DNA of 64,000 bases from DASZBX01 sp035943635 (GTDB taxonomy: Bacteria > Actinomycetota > Actinomycetes > Streptomycetales > Catenulisporaceae). The stretch is from contig DASZBX010000025.1 in assembly GCA_035943635.1 (NCBI GenBank), forward strand, positions 1 to 64,000, written 5' to 3'. This document shows, in pieces, positions 45,910 through 54,565 of the stretch (position 1 is the stretch's first letter; every line of letters begins with the position of its first letter). The position numbers were made by a program, and so were the translations under genes. The notes under the pieces are model-generated. The model was not told where the DNA came from. It was given only the letters and a program-made list of their open reading frames with translations, and ran no database searches.

Positions 45910-46590
45910 GGCGGTCCCCTTCGCTGATCCACGGCCACGCAATGTGGCCGCTTGATCACCATGGGACACGAATCTGGATTTTCGCCAACTGCATTCCGCA
46001 CAGCCTGTGGATAACTCGGCTGTGGATGGCGGATTTGACCGGACCGGCCGATTCCGCCTATACCGACAGAGCTGTCGGATACCGGGGCCCGCGGCACAGT
46101 GCCTTCGAGGCCTGATAGCGGAGAGTGTTTATCAGAGCCGAGACTCGGTCGGCGGGCGCACGGTATGGCCGGACAAATCGGTAAAGATCCGGAAAGCCGG
46201 CCGTTACCCACTGTGAACAGGGCCGTCGAAGAAAGAGGACGACCCCCGCCGGGGGGGAGAGCGGGGGTCGTCGCCTCGGCGCGGTTCGGGGGGGAGGAAC
46301 CGGGCCGAGGTTGCACGGTCGCGAACGATCCGTGACTTCCATGGTGTACCCGATGACCCGAGAAGGCAAACTGGGCGGGGGAAAATTACCCCGAACGGGC
46401 TCACCCGTCACTCTGGGCTGTTCTTTTCCCAGCTGGGCGGGCGCGAAACGCCGCCCCGGACGGCCCCGGGCGGCGGGCCGGCCGGAGCGCGCGGCCGACC
46501 GGGGGCGGGTCGTCGAACCCTTCCGGTCCCGGTGGACCGGGGAAACCGCGTAGGCTTTCGCCCAGACGACACGGAAGGAAGCAGTGGCCG
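45910..46590. other. Divergent intergenic region between the tad operon and the HAD gene
   Basis: About 680 bp without a supportable gene. It must hold the tad promoter (leftward) and the HAD gene promoter (rightward). It includes a moderately AT-containing part at 45960-46070 and a strong hairpin at 46238-46272. The frames through it show no family features. The missing Ssd/CpaE gene would normally lie in this space. Confidence 0.5.
46238..46272. terminator. 12-bp stem hairpin in the tad/HAD intergenic region
   Basis: GACGACCCCCGC at 46238-46249 is exactly complementary to 46261-46272, with an 11-base G/A-rich loop. No gene ends nearby on the plus strand, so it is either an isolated terminator/insulator or part of a leader RNA. 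Confidence 0.5.
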
Positions 46591-47379
46591 ATGCGTACAG
46601 CGGCGTTCTTCGACCTTGACAAGACCATCATCGCCAAATCCTCGACCCTGGCTTTCGGCCGGTCGTTCTACCAGGGCGGGCTGATCAACCGGCGGGCGGT
46701 GCTCAAGACCGCGTACGCCCAGTTCGTCTATCTGGTGGGCGGCGCCGACCACGACCAGATGGAGCGGATGCGGCAGTACCTGTCGTCCCTGTGCACCGGC
46801 TGGGACGTCGGGCAGGTGCGCGAGATCGTCGCGGAGACCCTGCACGACCTGATCGACCCGCTGATCTACCAGGAGGCGGCCGATCTGATCGCCGAGCACA
46901 AGGCGGCCGGGCGGGACGTCATCATCGTGTCCTCCTCGGGCGCCGAGGTGGTCGGGCCGATCGGCGAGATGGTCGGCGCGAACAAGGTGGTCGCCACTCG
47001 GATGGTGGTGTCCGACGGGCGCTACACCGGCGACGTGGATTTCTACGCGTACGGCGAGGGCAAGGCGGCCGCCATAAAGGAGCTGGCCGAAGCGGACGGT
47101 TACGACCTCGGCGGCTGCTACGCGTACAGCGACTCGATCACCGACCTGCCGATGCTCGAGGCGGTGGGCCACCCGCACGCGGTGAACCCGGACCGGGCGC
47201 TGCGCAAGGAGGCGTCGAGCCGGGAGTGGCCGGTGCTGGTCTTCGCCAACCCGGTCTCGCTGCGGGCCAAGATGGCCAACCTGAGTCTGCCGCCGAAGCC
47301 CGTGCTCGCGGCGACGGCGCTGGGCGTGGGCACGGCGGCGGCCGGCATCGTCTGGTACGCGCGGAAGAAGCGTTCTTAG
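46591..47379 (+). CDS. HAD-IB family hydrolase (SerB/CicA-like phosphatase)
   Basis: A 262-residue HAD phosphatase. Motif I is FFDLDKT (residues 7-13) with the two catalytic Asp. Motif II is in VIIVSSSGAEV, and motif IV is near YAYSDSITDLPMLEAVG. The sequence ends with a hydrophobic segment (AATALGVGTAAAGIVWYA) and ARKKRS, so it is probably tethered to the membrane. GGAAGGA lies upstream of the ATG. HAD-IB members next to the tad/ssd locus are conserved in actinobacteria; the substrate is unknown (phosphoserine-like or lipid phosphate). Confidence 0.88.
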   Translation: MRTAAFFDLDKTIIAKSSTLAFGRSFYQGGLINRRAVLKTAYAQFVYLVGGADHDQMERMRQYLSSLCTGWDVGQVREIVAETLHDLIDPLIYQEAADLIAEHKAAGRDVIIVSSSGAEVVGPIGEMVGANKVVATRMVVSDGRYTGDVDFYAYGEGKAAAIKELAEADGYDLGGCYAYSDSITDLPMLEAVGHPHAVNPDRALRKEASSREWPVLVFANPVSLRAKMANLSLPPKPVLAATALGVGTAAAGIVWYARKKRS

Positions 47380-47460
47380 CGAAGCGGCGGCTGCGGCGCA
47401 GGAGCTGCGGCCGCCGGAAAAGCCGGAGGCGTGGAGCGGTCGGGCTTAGGCCGGACGGGC

Positions 47461-47535
47461 GTCTCCACTTGTGTCCCCACCCGTGGTCTCCATGTACTTC
47501 CAGGTGTCTCCATGTGTCTCCGCAGTCGTCTCGGA
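47461..47535. repeat. Imperfect GTCTCCATGT repeats
   Basis: GTCTCCA occurs at 47461, 47486 and 47506, and GTCTCCG at 47516; the units at 47486 and 47506 share GTCTCCATGT. A short palindrome GTCTCGGAGAC follows at about 47528. They lie in a convergent intergenic region. Confidence 0.55.
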
Positions 47536-47579
47536 GACAGCGGACAGGCGCCCGGGCCGATGGAGTTGGGCCGAAAGAA

Positions 47580-47610
47580 TGACGGCACCCCCGTCACGGG
47601 GGTGCCGTCG
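47580..47610 (-). terminator. Terminator hairpin in the convergent intergenic region
   Basis: GACGGCACCCCC (47581-47592) pairs with GGGGGTGCCGTC (47598-47609), and a G-C closes a 3-base loop, giving a 13-bp stem. On the minus strand it is followed by ATTCTTTC, so it fits termination of the leftward Fic-like gene; it may act in both directions. Confidence 0.7.
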
Positions 47611-47889
47611 AGGCACGGGACTCGGGGTACCAAGCGTGCACCGGTATTGCCAGACAGTCCGACGATCTGACCACTCGCCGGCCCCTGCTGGGCTGGCCCT
47701 TTCGCGGGTCGGCTACGCGTGGGTTTCCGGGTTCCGTGTGCGGTCCGTGGCCGGTGAATCCACCTTCCTGTCGGTCTTCCTCGAAAGCGGTCTCACGGGC
47801 CGTATCTCCTTTGTAGGACTATCCGGCGGGGTTGGATAGTGCTGCGTCGCCATCCGCGGAGCACATCACCCGAATGGGGGAAGACGCAC

Positions 47890-48711
47890 TCAGCCCCGCA
47901 TGAAGGCTTCGCAGATCGCGGTGGATTCCAGCGCTCCGAGCGCCACCGCTTCGGCGCAGTGCTCGATCCACGCGCCCACCCCGGCCGCCGTCCCGGACGC
48001 GTAGGCGGCCAGCGCCTCGGTCCGCGCGGCGAGGCCGAGTTCGACGAAGCCGACCTCCGGCACCGCCAGGGACTGCGGGTCCAGCCCACGGGCGGCGAGC
48101 AGCAGGCGGAACAGTCCGCGGCCGACCAGCCCGTCGCCCCAGGCGAACGGGGTCGCCGCCAGCAACTCCGCGTAAGCCACCGCCGCGACCACCACGGCCG
48201 GGGCGGTACTCGGCGCGCCCAGCAGGCCGGTCAGCGTGGCCAGGCGTTCGGCCGCCTCGCCGGCCTCGACCGGCTCGGCCGGTCCGCCGGGTTCGACGGT
48301 GACCGGTTCGGCGGCGGTGCGCGGGCGGGCCAGGCCGGCCGGGCCGACCTCCCCGGCCGCCGCGAGCATGTGCATCCGGGTCAGCGCCTGGGCCGGGGCC
48401 TGGCGCAGCACCGGCAGGAGCGAGCCGAGTTCTCCGGAGACCCGCAGCGCGCCGCGGACCTGCGCCGCGCCGTCCTGCGCGCCCAGCGAGCTGCGCCGGC
48501 GCAGTTCCTCCAGCGGCCAGTCGGCTCCGGCGAGTGCGGCCGAGGCCCGGGCCCCGCGCAGCGCGGACTCCGCGGTCACCTCGGCCGACCTGCTGCGCAG
48601 CACCTTGTGGCCGCGCAGGCGGTCCACGGCGGTGCGGGCCCGGTCCACGGATCCGGGCACGCCGGGCAGGGTGGCGAGGGCGGCGAGCGGGTCGGCGGTC
48701 GCGATCGTCAT
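47890..48711 (-). CDS. Degenerate Fic-like protein
   Basis: A 273-residue, Ala/Leu-rich soluble protein. Residues 185-198 read AATPFAWGDGLVGR, which aligns with the Fic motif HPFxxGNGRxxR but lacks the catalytic His (Thr) and the GNGR Asn and Arg. Residues 57-62, SAALAG, align with the Fic inhibitory helix (S/T-x-x-x-E-G/N) with Ala for the Glu. LTRMHMLAA...GPAGLARPR matches the segment between. The family appears conserved in streptomycetes, sometimes labelled oxidoreductase. Enzymatic AMP transfer is unlikely; a scaffold role is possible. Divergent from lytS, 82 bp apart. Confidence 0.65.
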   Translation of the reverse strand: MTIATADPLAALATLPGVPGSVDRARTAVDRLRGHKVLRSRSAEVTAESALRGARASAALAGADWPLEELRRRSSLGAQDGAAQVRGALRVSGELGSLLPVLRQAPAQALTRMHMLAAAGEVGPAGLARPRTAAEPVTVEPGGPAEPVEAGEAAERLATLTGLLGAPSTAPAVVVAAVAYAELLAATPFAWGDGLVGRGLFRLLLAARGLDPQSLAVPEVGFVELGLAARTEALAAYASGTAAGVGAWIEHCAEAVALGALESTAICEAFMRG

Positions 48712-48793
48712 CCGGCCAACCTACGTCACCGGGACCGGTGATCCACAACCAGGTCCCTTCCCAGTCGGATGATCGTGCCGTACCGTCGATGGG

Positions 48794-50017
48794 GTGGACT
48801 CGACTACGACCACCATCGCGGTCGCGGGCGCGCTGGCGATTCCGCTCGGCGCGGCCGTCCGCGCGGCCCGGCGGCACCACGTCTACGGCACCCCGACCGA
48901 GCGCGCGGCATACGAGGCGATGCACACGGTCTCGCTGGCCGCGCCGACCCTGCGCGAGGGCCTGTCCGCGGACTCCGCGCGCAAGTCCGCGCGCCATCTG
49001 CGCCGCCTGCTGGGCACCGCCGCGGTGGCCATCACCGACGAGAACCGGCTGCTGACCTGGGACGGGGACGGCAACAAGCACGCGGCCGAAGCGTTCGCGC
49101 ACGCCTCCCAGGTGCTCGCCGACCGGCGGGTCGCGCTGATCGAGTGGGCGGACTGCGGCAGCGAGGAGTGTCCGATCCGCGGCGGCGTGGTCGCCCCGCT
49201 GGTGGTGGACGGCGTGACCGTCGGGACATTGGCCGCCTACAACTCCACCACGTCCGTGGCCCTGACCCGGGCGGTGTGCGAGGTGGCCCGGTGGGTCTCC
49301 TCGCAGCTGGAACTGGCGCAGCTCGACCAGTCCCGAACCATGGTGATGGAGGCCGAGATCCGGGCGCTGCGGGCGCAGATCTCGCCGCACTTCATCTACA
49401 ACTCGCTCACCGCGATCGCGTCCTTCGTCCGGACCGACCCGAGCCGGGCCCGCGAGCTGCTGCTCGAGTTCGCCGACTTCACCCGCTACTCCTTCCGGCG
49501 CAACGAGTCGATGACCACGGTCGCCGAGGAGCTGCGCTGCATCGACTGCTACTTCCAGCTGGAGCAGGCGCGGTTCGGCGACCACCTCCGGCTCGCGGTC
49601 CGGGTCGACCCGGAGGTGCTGCACGCCAAGATCCCCTTCCTGTGTCTCCAGCCGCTGGTGGAGAACGCGGTGCGGCACGGGATCCGAGGCGAGGAGGGCA
49701 AGGGCACGGTGACCGTGACGGCCACCGGCAGCGGCCGCGGTTATACGATCACCATCACGGACGACGGGGTCGGGATGACCGCGGAGACCGCCGCCGCGGC
49801 GCTGACCACGCACGAGTCGCTCGACTCGCACGCGCTGGCCAACATCCACGAGCGGCTGCGGGCCGCCTTCGGGCCGGCCCACGGACTGACCATCGAATCG
49901 ACGCCGGGAGAGGGTACGGTCGTGACGATGCGGATCCCCCGGTCCTCGCGGCCGCGGCGCTCGGCCCCGGCGGCGGCGCCCAGCGAGGTCCTGGCCGACA
50001 GTGGAGCGGAACGTTGA
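48794..50017 (+). CDS. LytS-type sensor histidine kinase
   Basis: A 407-residue kinase. An N-terminal hydrophobic stretch of about 15 residues is followed by a GAF domain (about 40-175), the His_kinase domain with H199 in ISPHFIYNSLTAI, and a HATPase domain with N-box LVENAVRHGI, then DDGVGM. The GAF domain has Cys residues at about 121 and 126. The start is GTG at 48794 with a weak GGGG site. The stop overlaps the regulator start (TTGA), so kinase and regulator are coupled. Signals acting on LytS-GAF kinases are often metabolic; the position next to acetate genes is discussed separately. Confidence 0.9.
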   Translation: MDSTTTTIAVAGALAIPLGAAVRAARRHHVYGTPTERAAYEAMHTVSLAAPTLREGLSADSARKSARHLRRLLGTAAVAITDENRLLTWDGDGNKHAAEAFAHASQVLADRRVALIEWADCGSEECPIRGGVVAPLVVDGVTVGTLAAYNSTTSVALTRAVCEVARWVSSQLELAQLDQSRTMVMEAEIRALRAQISPHFIYNSLTAIASFVRTDPSRARELLLEFADFTRYSFRRNESMTTVAEELRCIDCYFQLEQARFGDHLRLAVRVDPEVLHAKIPFLCLQPLVENAVRHGIRGEEGKGTVTVTATGSGRGYTITITDDGVGMTAETAAAALTTHESLDSHALANIHERLRAAFGPAHGLTIESTPGEGTVVTMRIPRSSRPRRSAPAAAPSEVLADSGAER

Positions 50018-50781
50018 TCGACAAGCCCAAGCAGCAGCCGGCCAAGTTGACCGTGCTCGCCGTGGACGACGAGCGCCCGGCGCTGGAGGAGCTGAGCTAC
50101 CTGCTGGCCGCGGACGGCCGGATCGGGGAGATCCGCACCGCGACCAGCAGCGCCGAGGCGATGACGGCGCTGACCGACCCGGCCAGGTCGGCGGTGGACG
50201 CGGTGTTCCTGGACATCCGGATGCCCGGGGAGACCGGCCTGGATCTGGCCGAGGCGCTGAACAAGCGCGAGACGGTGCCGCAGATCGTGTTCGTCACGGC
50301 GCACGAGGACTTCGCGGTCAGCGCCTTCGAGTTCCAGGCCTGCGACTACCTGCTCAAGCCGGTGCGGCAGGACCGGCTGGCCGAGGCGATCCGGCGGATC
50401 GGCGAGCGGGTGCACGCCCGGGACACCGCGCACGCGGCGGCCGACGAGATCATCCCGGTGGAGCTGGCCGGGGTGACCAGGTTCCTGACCCGCTCTCAGG
50501 TGCGTTATGTGGAGGCCCACGGCGACTACGCCCGGCTGCACACCGCCAACGGCTCGCACCTGGTCCGAATATCCCTGTCCACCCTGGAGGAACGCTGGTC
50601 GCCGCACGGGTTCGCCCGGGTGCACCGCTCGTACCTCATTGCTCTGCGCTACGTGTCGGAGGTGCGCTGGGACGCCGGGCACACGACCGTGACGGTGGCC
50701 GGCAAGACCCTCGCGGTCAGCCGCCGCCATGCGCACGAGCTGCGGGAACGCCTGGTCGGCGAGTTGCCCGCAAAACTCTGA
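50014..50781 (+). CDS. LytTR-family response regulator
   Basis: A 255-residue regulator. Receiver domain: acidic pair VDDE at 17-20, phosphoacceptor D67 in AVFLDIRMPG, then FVTAHEDFAV, and the conserved Lys in CDYLLKPV. The LytTR DNA-binding domain (about 150-250) includes RYVEAHGDYARLHT, LSTLEERW and FARVHRSYLIAL. The start is TTG at 50014, overlapping the kinase stop, with a GGAGCGGA site upstream. LytTR proteins bind direct repeats; none are identified with confidence ahead of the nearby genes. Confidence 0.92.
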   Translation: MIDKPKQQPAKLTVLAVDDERPALEELSYLLAADGRIGEIRTATSSAEAMTALTDPARSAVDAVFLDIRMPGETGLDLAEALNKRETVPQIVFVTAHEDFAVSAFEFQACDYLLKPVRQDRLAEAIRRIGERVHARDTAHAAADEIIPVELAGVTRFLTRSQVRYVEAHGDYARLHTANGSHLVRISLSTLEERWSPHGFARVHRSYLIALRYVSEVRWDAGHTTVTVAGKTLAVSRRHAHELRERLVGELPAKL

Positions 50782-50909
50782 CTCGGCGAACGTCCGTTCG
50801 GCGCGCGCTTGCCGCCGCTGGGCGCAGAGACGGGTGAGACGGGTGAGACGTTCGTAACATGTGGCAATACCTCTAGCAGGTTCCCGCACCTGTTGGAAGG
50901 ATTGACACA

Positions 50910-51506
50910 GTGAGTTCCGACACTGAACGCACTACTGTTCTCCCCGAGATCGGCGATCCCGCCGCGCTCGGGCTGGCCGGCTTCGGCTTGACCACCCTCG
51001 TCCTCTCGTTCGGCAACGCCGGCATCATCAAGGAGCCCGGCGGCATCGCCGTGGTCTTCGGCCTGGCCATCTTCTACGGCGGCCTGGCCCAGCTGGTGGC
51101 CGGGATCTGGGAGTTCCGCCGGGGCAACACCTTCGGCGCGACCGCCTTCTTCTCCTACGGCGCGTTCTGGCTCTCGTTCTGGTGGATCAACACCCACCCG
51201 GTCGGCACCGACCCGGACATCCACGAGTCGCTCGGCCTCTACCTGATCGGCTGGGCCATCTTCACCGCCTATATGACCTTGGCGGCCTTGCGGACCTCGA
51301 CCATCACACTCGCCGTGTTCGCCGCGCTGACGCTGACCTTCGTGTTCCTCGGGATCGGCTGGCTGCAGAACCAGCCGACCGGGTCGATCGAGAAGTTCGG
51401 CGGCTACCTGGGCATCCTGACCGCGGTGCTGGCCCTGTACAACTCGGCCGCCGTCGTGGTGAACGCGACGCACCGGCGCGATTTCCTGCCGACCTGGCCG
51501 CGCTAG
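50910..51506 (+). CDS. Acetate uptake transporter (GPR1/FUN34/YaaH, SatP family)
   Basis: A 198-residue protein with six transmembrane helices. The family entry motif NPAPLGL appears as DPAALGLAGFGLTT, followed by FGLAIFYGGLAQLVAGIWEFRRGNTFGATAFFSYGAFWLS, a conserved loop and helix pair. The start is GTG at 50910 with GGAAGGA upstream. Members carry acetate or succinate with protons. It lies between the LytS/LytTR pair and acetyl-CoA synthetase, which suggests an acetate-utilisation module. Confidence 0.9.
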   Translation: MSSDTERTTVLPEIGDPAALGLAGFGLTTLVLSFGNAGIIKEPGGIAVVFGLAIFYGGLAQLVAGIWEFRRGNTFGATAFFSYGAFWLSFWWINTHPVGTDPDIHESLGLYLIGWAIFTAYMTLAALRTSTITLAVFAALTLTFVFLGIGWLQNQPTGSIEKFGGYLGILTAVLALYNSAAVVVNATHRRDFLPTWPR

Positions 51507-51527
51507 GGCTTGTAGGCTGAAAAACTG

Positions 51528-51557
51528 GTGCCCGCGGCGGCTCGCTGCTGCGGGCAC
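51528..51557 (+). terminator. Terminator hairpin after the acetate transporter gene
   Basis: GTGCCCGC at 51528-51535 pairs with GCGGGCAC at 51550-51557, with further partial pairing inside (GGC with GCT). It starts 21 bp after the stop codon. There is no T-run. Confidence 0.6.
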
Positions 51558-51747
51558 TTGGCGTTGGAACTGCCGAGAACTCTAGACTCCGGCATAGTGG
51601 TTTAGACCAATCTTGCCGAACCTCTTGCACATCCGGCGCTCGCCTGATGTGCTGTCTGGCTGAGAGAGGGCTCGCGTGGCGCTGCCGCGCCGGGTCGCTC
51701 AGCTCCCCCGTTAATTCCGCACGATGGGTAGTCCGAGGAGAAATCGC

Positions 51748-53706
51748 GTGTCCAACGAAGCGCTGTCGAACCTGTTGCATGAAGAACGTCGGTTCGCGCC
51801 GCCGGCGGAGCTGGCGGCGGCGGCGAACGTGACCGCCGAGGCCTACGCCGAGGCCGAGGCCGACCGGCTGGCCTTCTGGGAGAAGCAGGCCGGCCGGCTG
51901 GCCTGGGCCGAGCCGTGGAACCAGGTGCTGGACTGGTCCGGGGCCCCGTTCGCGAAGTGGTTCGTGGGCGGCAAGCTCAACGTGGCCTACAACTGCGTGG
52001 ACCGGCACGTGGAGGCCGGCCACGGCGAGCAGGTCGCGATCCACTTCGAGGGCGAGCCGGGCGACTCGCGCTCGATCACCTACGCCGAACTGCAGCGCGA
52101 GGTCAGCCGGGCCGCGAACGGGCTGATCGAGCTCGGCGTGACGGCCGGGGACCGGGTGGCGATCTACATGCCGATGATCCCGGAGACCGTGTTCGCGATG
52201 CTCGCCTGCGCCCGGCTCGGCGCGCCGCACTCGGTGGTGTTCGCCGCGTTCTCCCCGGACGCGCTGCGCTCCCGGATCGACGACGCCGGGGCGAAGGTCC
52301 TGATCACCGCGGACGGGTACAACCGGCGCGGCGGCGTGGCGGACCTGAAGCCCAACGCCGACGCGGGCGTGGACGGCGCCGCGTCGATCGAGAAGGTGCT
52401 GGTGGTCAAGCGGACCGGGCACGAGGTGCCGTGGAACGCCGAGCGCGACGTGTGGTGGCACGAACTGGTCGAGCGCCAATCCGACACCCACACCCCGGAG
52501 GCCTTCGACTCCGAGCACCCGCTGTTCATCCTCTACACGTCCGGCACGACCGGTAAGCCCAAGGGCATCCTGCACACCAGCGGCGGCTACCTGACCCAGG
52601 CGTCCTACACCCACAACGCGGTGTTCGACCTGAAGCCGGACACCGACGTGTACTGGTGCACCGCGGACGTCGGCTGGGTGACCGGGCACTCGTACATCGT
52701 GTACGGGCCGCTGTCCAACCGGGTCACACAGGTGCTGTACGAAGGCACCCCGGACACCCCCCACCAGGGCCGGTTCTGGGCGAACGTGCAGAAGTACAAG
52801 ATCTCGATCCTGTACACGGCGCCGACGGCGATCCGCACGTTCATGAAGTGGGGCGACGAGATCCCGGCCAAGTTCGACCTGTCCAGCCTGCGCGTGCTCG
52901 GCTCGGTCGGCGAGCCGATCAACCCGGAGGCGTGGATCTGGTACCGGGAGAACATCGGCGGCAGCCGCTGCCCGATCGTGGACACCTGGTGGCAGACCGA
53001 GACCGGCGCGATCATGATCTCCCCGCTGCCCGGGGTGACCGAGACCAAGCCCGGCAGCGCGATGCGTCCGCTGCCCGGGATCAGCGCGGACGTCGCGGAG
53101 ACGGACGGCACCCTGGTCGGCGCCGGCGGCGGCGGGTACCTGGTGCTGGACAAGCCGTGGCCCTCGATGCTGCGCGGGATCTGGGGCGACCCGGAGCGGT
53201 TCAAGGAGACCTACTGGTCCCGGTTCAGCGAGCAGGGCTACTATTTCGCCGGCGACGGCGCGAAGAAGGACTCCGACGGGGACCTGTGGCTGCTCGGCCG
53301 GGTCGACGACATCATGCTGGTGTCCGGGCACAACATCTCCACCACCGAGGTCGAGTCCGCGCTGGTCTCGCACCCGAAAGTGGCCGAGGCCGCGGTGGTC
53401 GGGGCCAAGGACGAGACCACCGGGCAGCGGATCGTGGCGTTCGTGATCCTGCGCGGCGGGCACAGCGAGGACGAGAGCCTGGACGCCGAGCTCAAGGCGC
53501 ACGTGTCCAAGGAGATCGGGCCGATCGCCAAGCCCAAGCAGATCCAGATCGTGGCCGAGCTGCCCAAGACCCGGTCCGGGAAGATCATGCGCCGACTGCT
53601 CAAGGACGTGGCCGAGGACCGGGTGCTGGGTGACACCACCACGCTGACCGACGTGTCCGTGATGGACCTGATCAGCGCCAAGCTGCCGCACGCGAGCGAG
53701 GACTGA
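51748..53706 (+). CDS. acs: Acetyl-CoA synthetase
   Basis: A 652-residue AMP-forming ligase making acetyl-CoA from acetate, ATP and CoA. The P-loop YTSGTTGKPKG, the acetate-pocket region TWWQTETGA, GDGAKKDSDGDLWLLGRVDD at the domain hinge, and the C-terminal PKTRSGKIMRRLL with the acetylatable Lys are all present. The start is GTG at 51748 with GAGGAG six bases before; an in-frame ATG 24 bp upstream has no site. It is likely regulated by lysine acetylation and by the neighbouring two-component system (inference). Confidence 0.96.
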   Translation: MSNEALSNLLHEERRFAPPAELAAAANVTAEAYAEAEADRLAFWEKQAGRLAWAEPWNQVLDWSGAPFAKWFVGGKLNVAYNCVDRHVEAGHGEQVAIHFEGEPGDSRSITYAELQREVSRAANGLIELGVTAGDRVAIYMPMIPETVFAMLACARLGAPHSVVFAAFSPDALRSRIDDAGAKVLITADGYNRRGGVADLKPNADAGVDGAASIEKVLVVKRTGHEVPWNAERDVWWHELVERQSDTHTPEAFDSEHPLFILYTSGTTGKPKGILHTSGGYLTQASYTHNAVFDLKPDTDVYWCTADVGWVTGHSYIVYGPLSNRVTQVLYEGTPDTPHQGRFWANVQKYKISILYTAPTAIRTFMKWGDEIPAKFDLSSLRVLGSVGEPINPEAWIWYRENIGGSRCPIVDTWWQTETGAIMISPLPGVTETKPGSAMRPLPGISADVAETDGTLVGAGGGGYLVLDKPWPSMLRGIWGDPERFKETYWSRFSEQGYYFAGDGAKKDSDGDLWLLGRVDDIMLVSGHNISTTEVESALVSHPKVAEAAVVGAKDETTGQRIVAFVILRGGHSEDESLDAELKAHVSKEIGPIAKPKQIQIVAELPKTRSGKIMRRLLKDVAEDRVLGDTTTLTDVSVMDLISAKLPHASED

Positions 53707-54146
53707 TCTGCGCCGTCAGGCGCCTGTTACGGCCGTTCCCGGTTCTCCGGGGGCGGCCGGACGCGTTCGACGGGGCGGCTTCGGGGGCCAGTACGGTCGA
53801 GTATGGTTGCGGTCGAGACGGTCCGGGGGTGATCGAATCGGCGCAGGAACGGCCAAAGAGTACCGACTTAACAACTTATCGACATAGATACTTAGCGCTT
53901 AGTCGACTTTTCTGTGCCGTAATTTTTTTACGCCGCGGTTTTTCTGTGCCGCAGTAGTTCTGTGTCGCCTCGTGCGGCGGCGGTGGAACCCCTCTCTCTC
54001 CGGCCCTGAGCTGCCGCGCCTCGGACGGCCTAAGCGCCGCATGGTCCGGCCGGCGGCGGGGCAGGAGGCCCCGCGCGGTCCCCGCTCCGGCCGGTCCGGG
54101 GCCCCGCGGACCGGCCGGTCGGCCCGGAGGAAGAACGAGGTGGAGC
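53707..54146. other. Intergenic region with an AT-rich patch and short repeats
   Basis: 440 bp without a gene I can support. 53860-53965 is markedly AT-richer than its surroundings, with a run of T at 53923-53929 inside GTAATTTTTTTAC. TTCTGTGCCG occurs at 53910 and 53942, and TTCTGTGTCG at 53958. The last 140 bp (54010-54140) are GC-rich. It may contain the promoter of the holin-like gene. Confidence 0.5.
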
Positions 54147-54524
54147 ATGGCCACGAAACTGAGCGACCTGGTCTCGGACGCGACCCGGGACCTGTCCAGC
54201 CTGGTCCGGGACGAGGTCGCCCTGGCCAAGGCCGAGGTCCGGCACGACGTGAAGAACGCGGCCACCGGCGGCGGGCTGTTCGGGGCGGCCGCGGTGCTGG
54301 CCGTGTTCGCGCTGATCATGTTCTCGTTCGCGGCCGCCTACGGCCTGCACGCGGCCGGGCTGGGACTGGCCTGGGCCTGGCTCGTGGTCGGCGGGGGGTA
54401 TCTCGCGCTCGGGGCCGGCTGCGGGGTGGTCGGGCTGGTCCGGTTCAAGGGATTGCGGGGCGCGGAGGCCACCAAACGTACGGCCGGTGAATCCATCGCG
54501 ATCCTAAAGCGGGCAAATCATTAA
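54147..54524 (+). CDS. Actinobacterial holin-X family membrane protein
   Basis: A 125-residue protein. An N-terminal amphipathic region (LSDLVSDATRDLSSLVRDEVALAKAEVRHDVKNA) is followed by two transmembrane helices (about 42-68 and 74-100) and a short basic tail. This is the Phage_holin_3_6 pattern, common in actinobacterial chromosomes. No lysis genes are nearby, so the holin name is only a family label. The start is the ATG at 54147 with GGTGGAG upstream. Confidence 0.85.
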   Translation: MATKLSDLVSDATRDLSSLVRDEVALAKAEVRHDVKNAATGGGLFGAAAVLAVFALIMFSFAAAYGLHAAGLGLAWAWLVVGGGYLALGAGCGVVGLVRFKGLRGAEATKRTAGESIAILKRANH

Positions 54525-54565
54525 TTATCCCGCACGCTACCGGCATTGGATCTAGCTAGTGTGCA

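Larger units (their letters stand above)
47380..47889. other. Convergent intergenic region with GTCTCC repeats and a hairpin
   Basis: 510 bp between two convergent genes, without a gene I can support. It holds GTCTCCA-type short repeats (47461-47535) and a strong terminator hairpin (47580-47610). The remainder (47650-47880) shows no recognisable feature. Confidence 0.55.

Noticed and set aside
47461..47535. Possible CRISPR-like short repeat array (GTCTCCATGT units)
   Set aside because: Units are only 7-10 bp, irregularly spaced, with no constant spacer length and no cas genes nearby.
48769..50781. One long open frame spanning lytS and the regulator
   Set aside because: The first 415 codons are Arg/Gly/Ala-rich antisense-like sequence. 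The kinase motifs are in another frame, and only the part from 50014 has regulator domains.
54147..54524. Prophage lysis cassette suggested by the holin-family protein
   Set aside because: No endolysin, phage structural gene, integrase or attachment site is present nearby, and this holin family is common in actinobacterial chromosomes.
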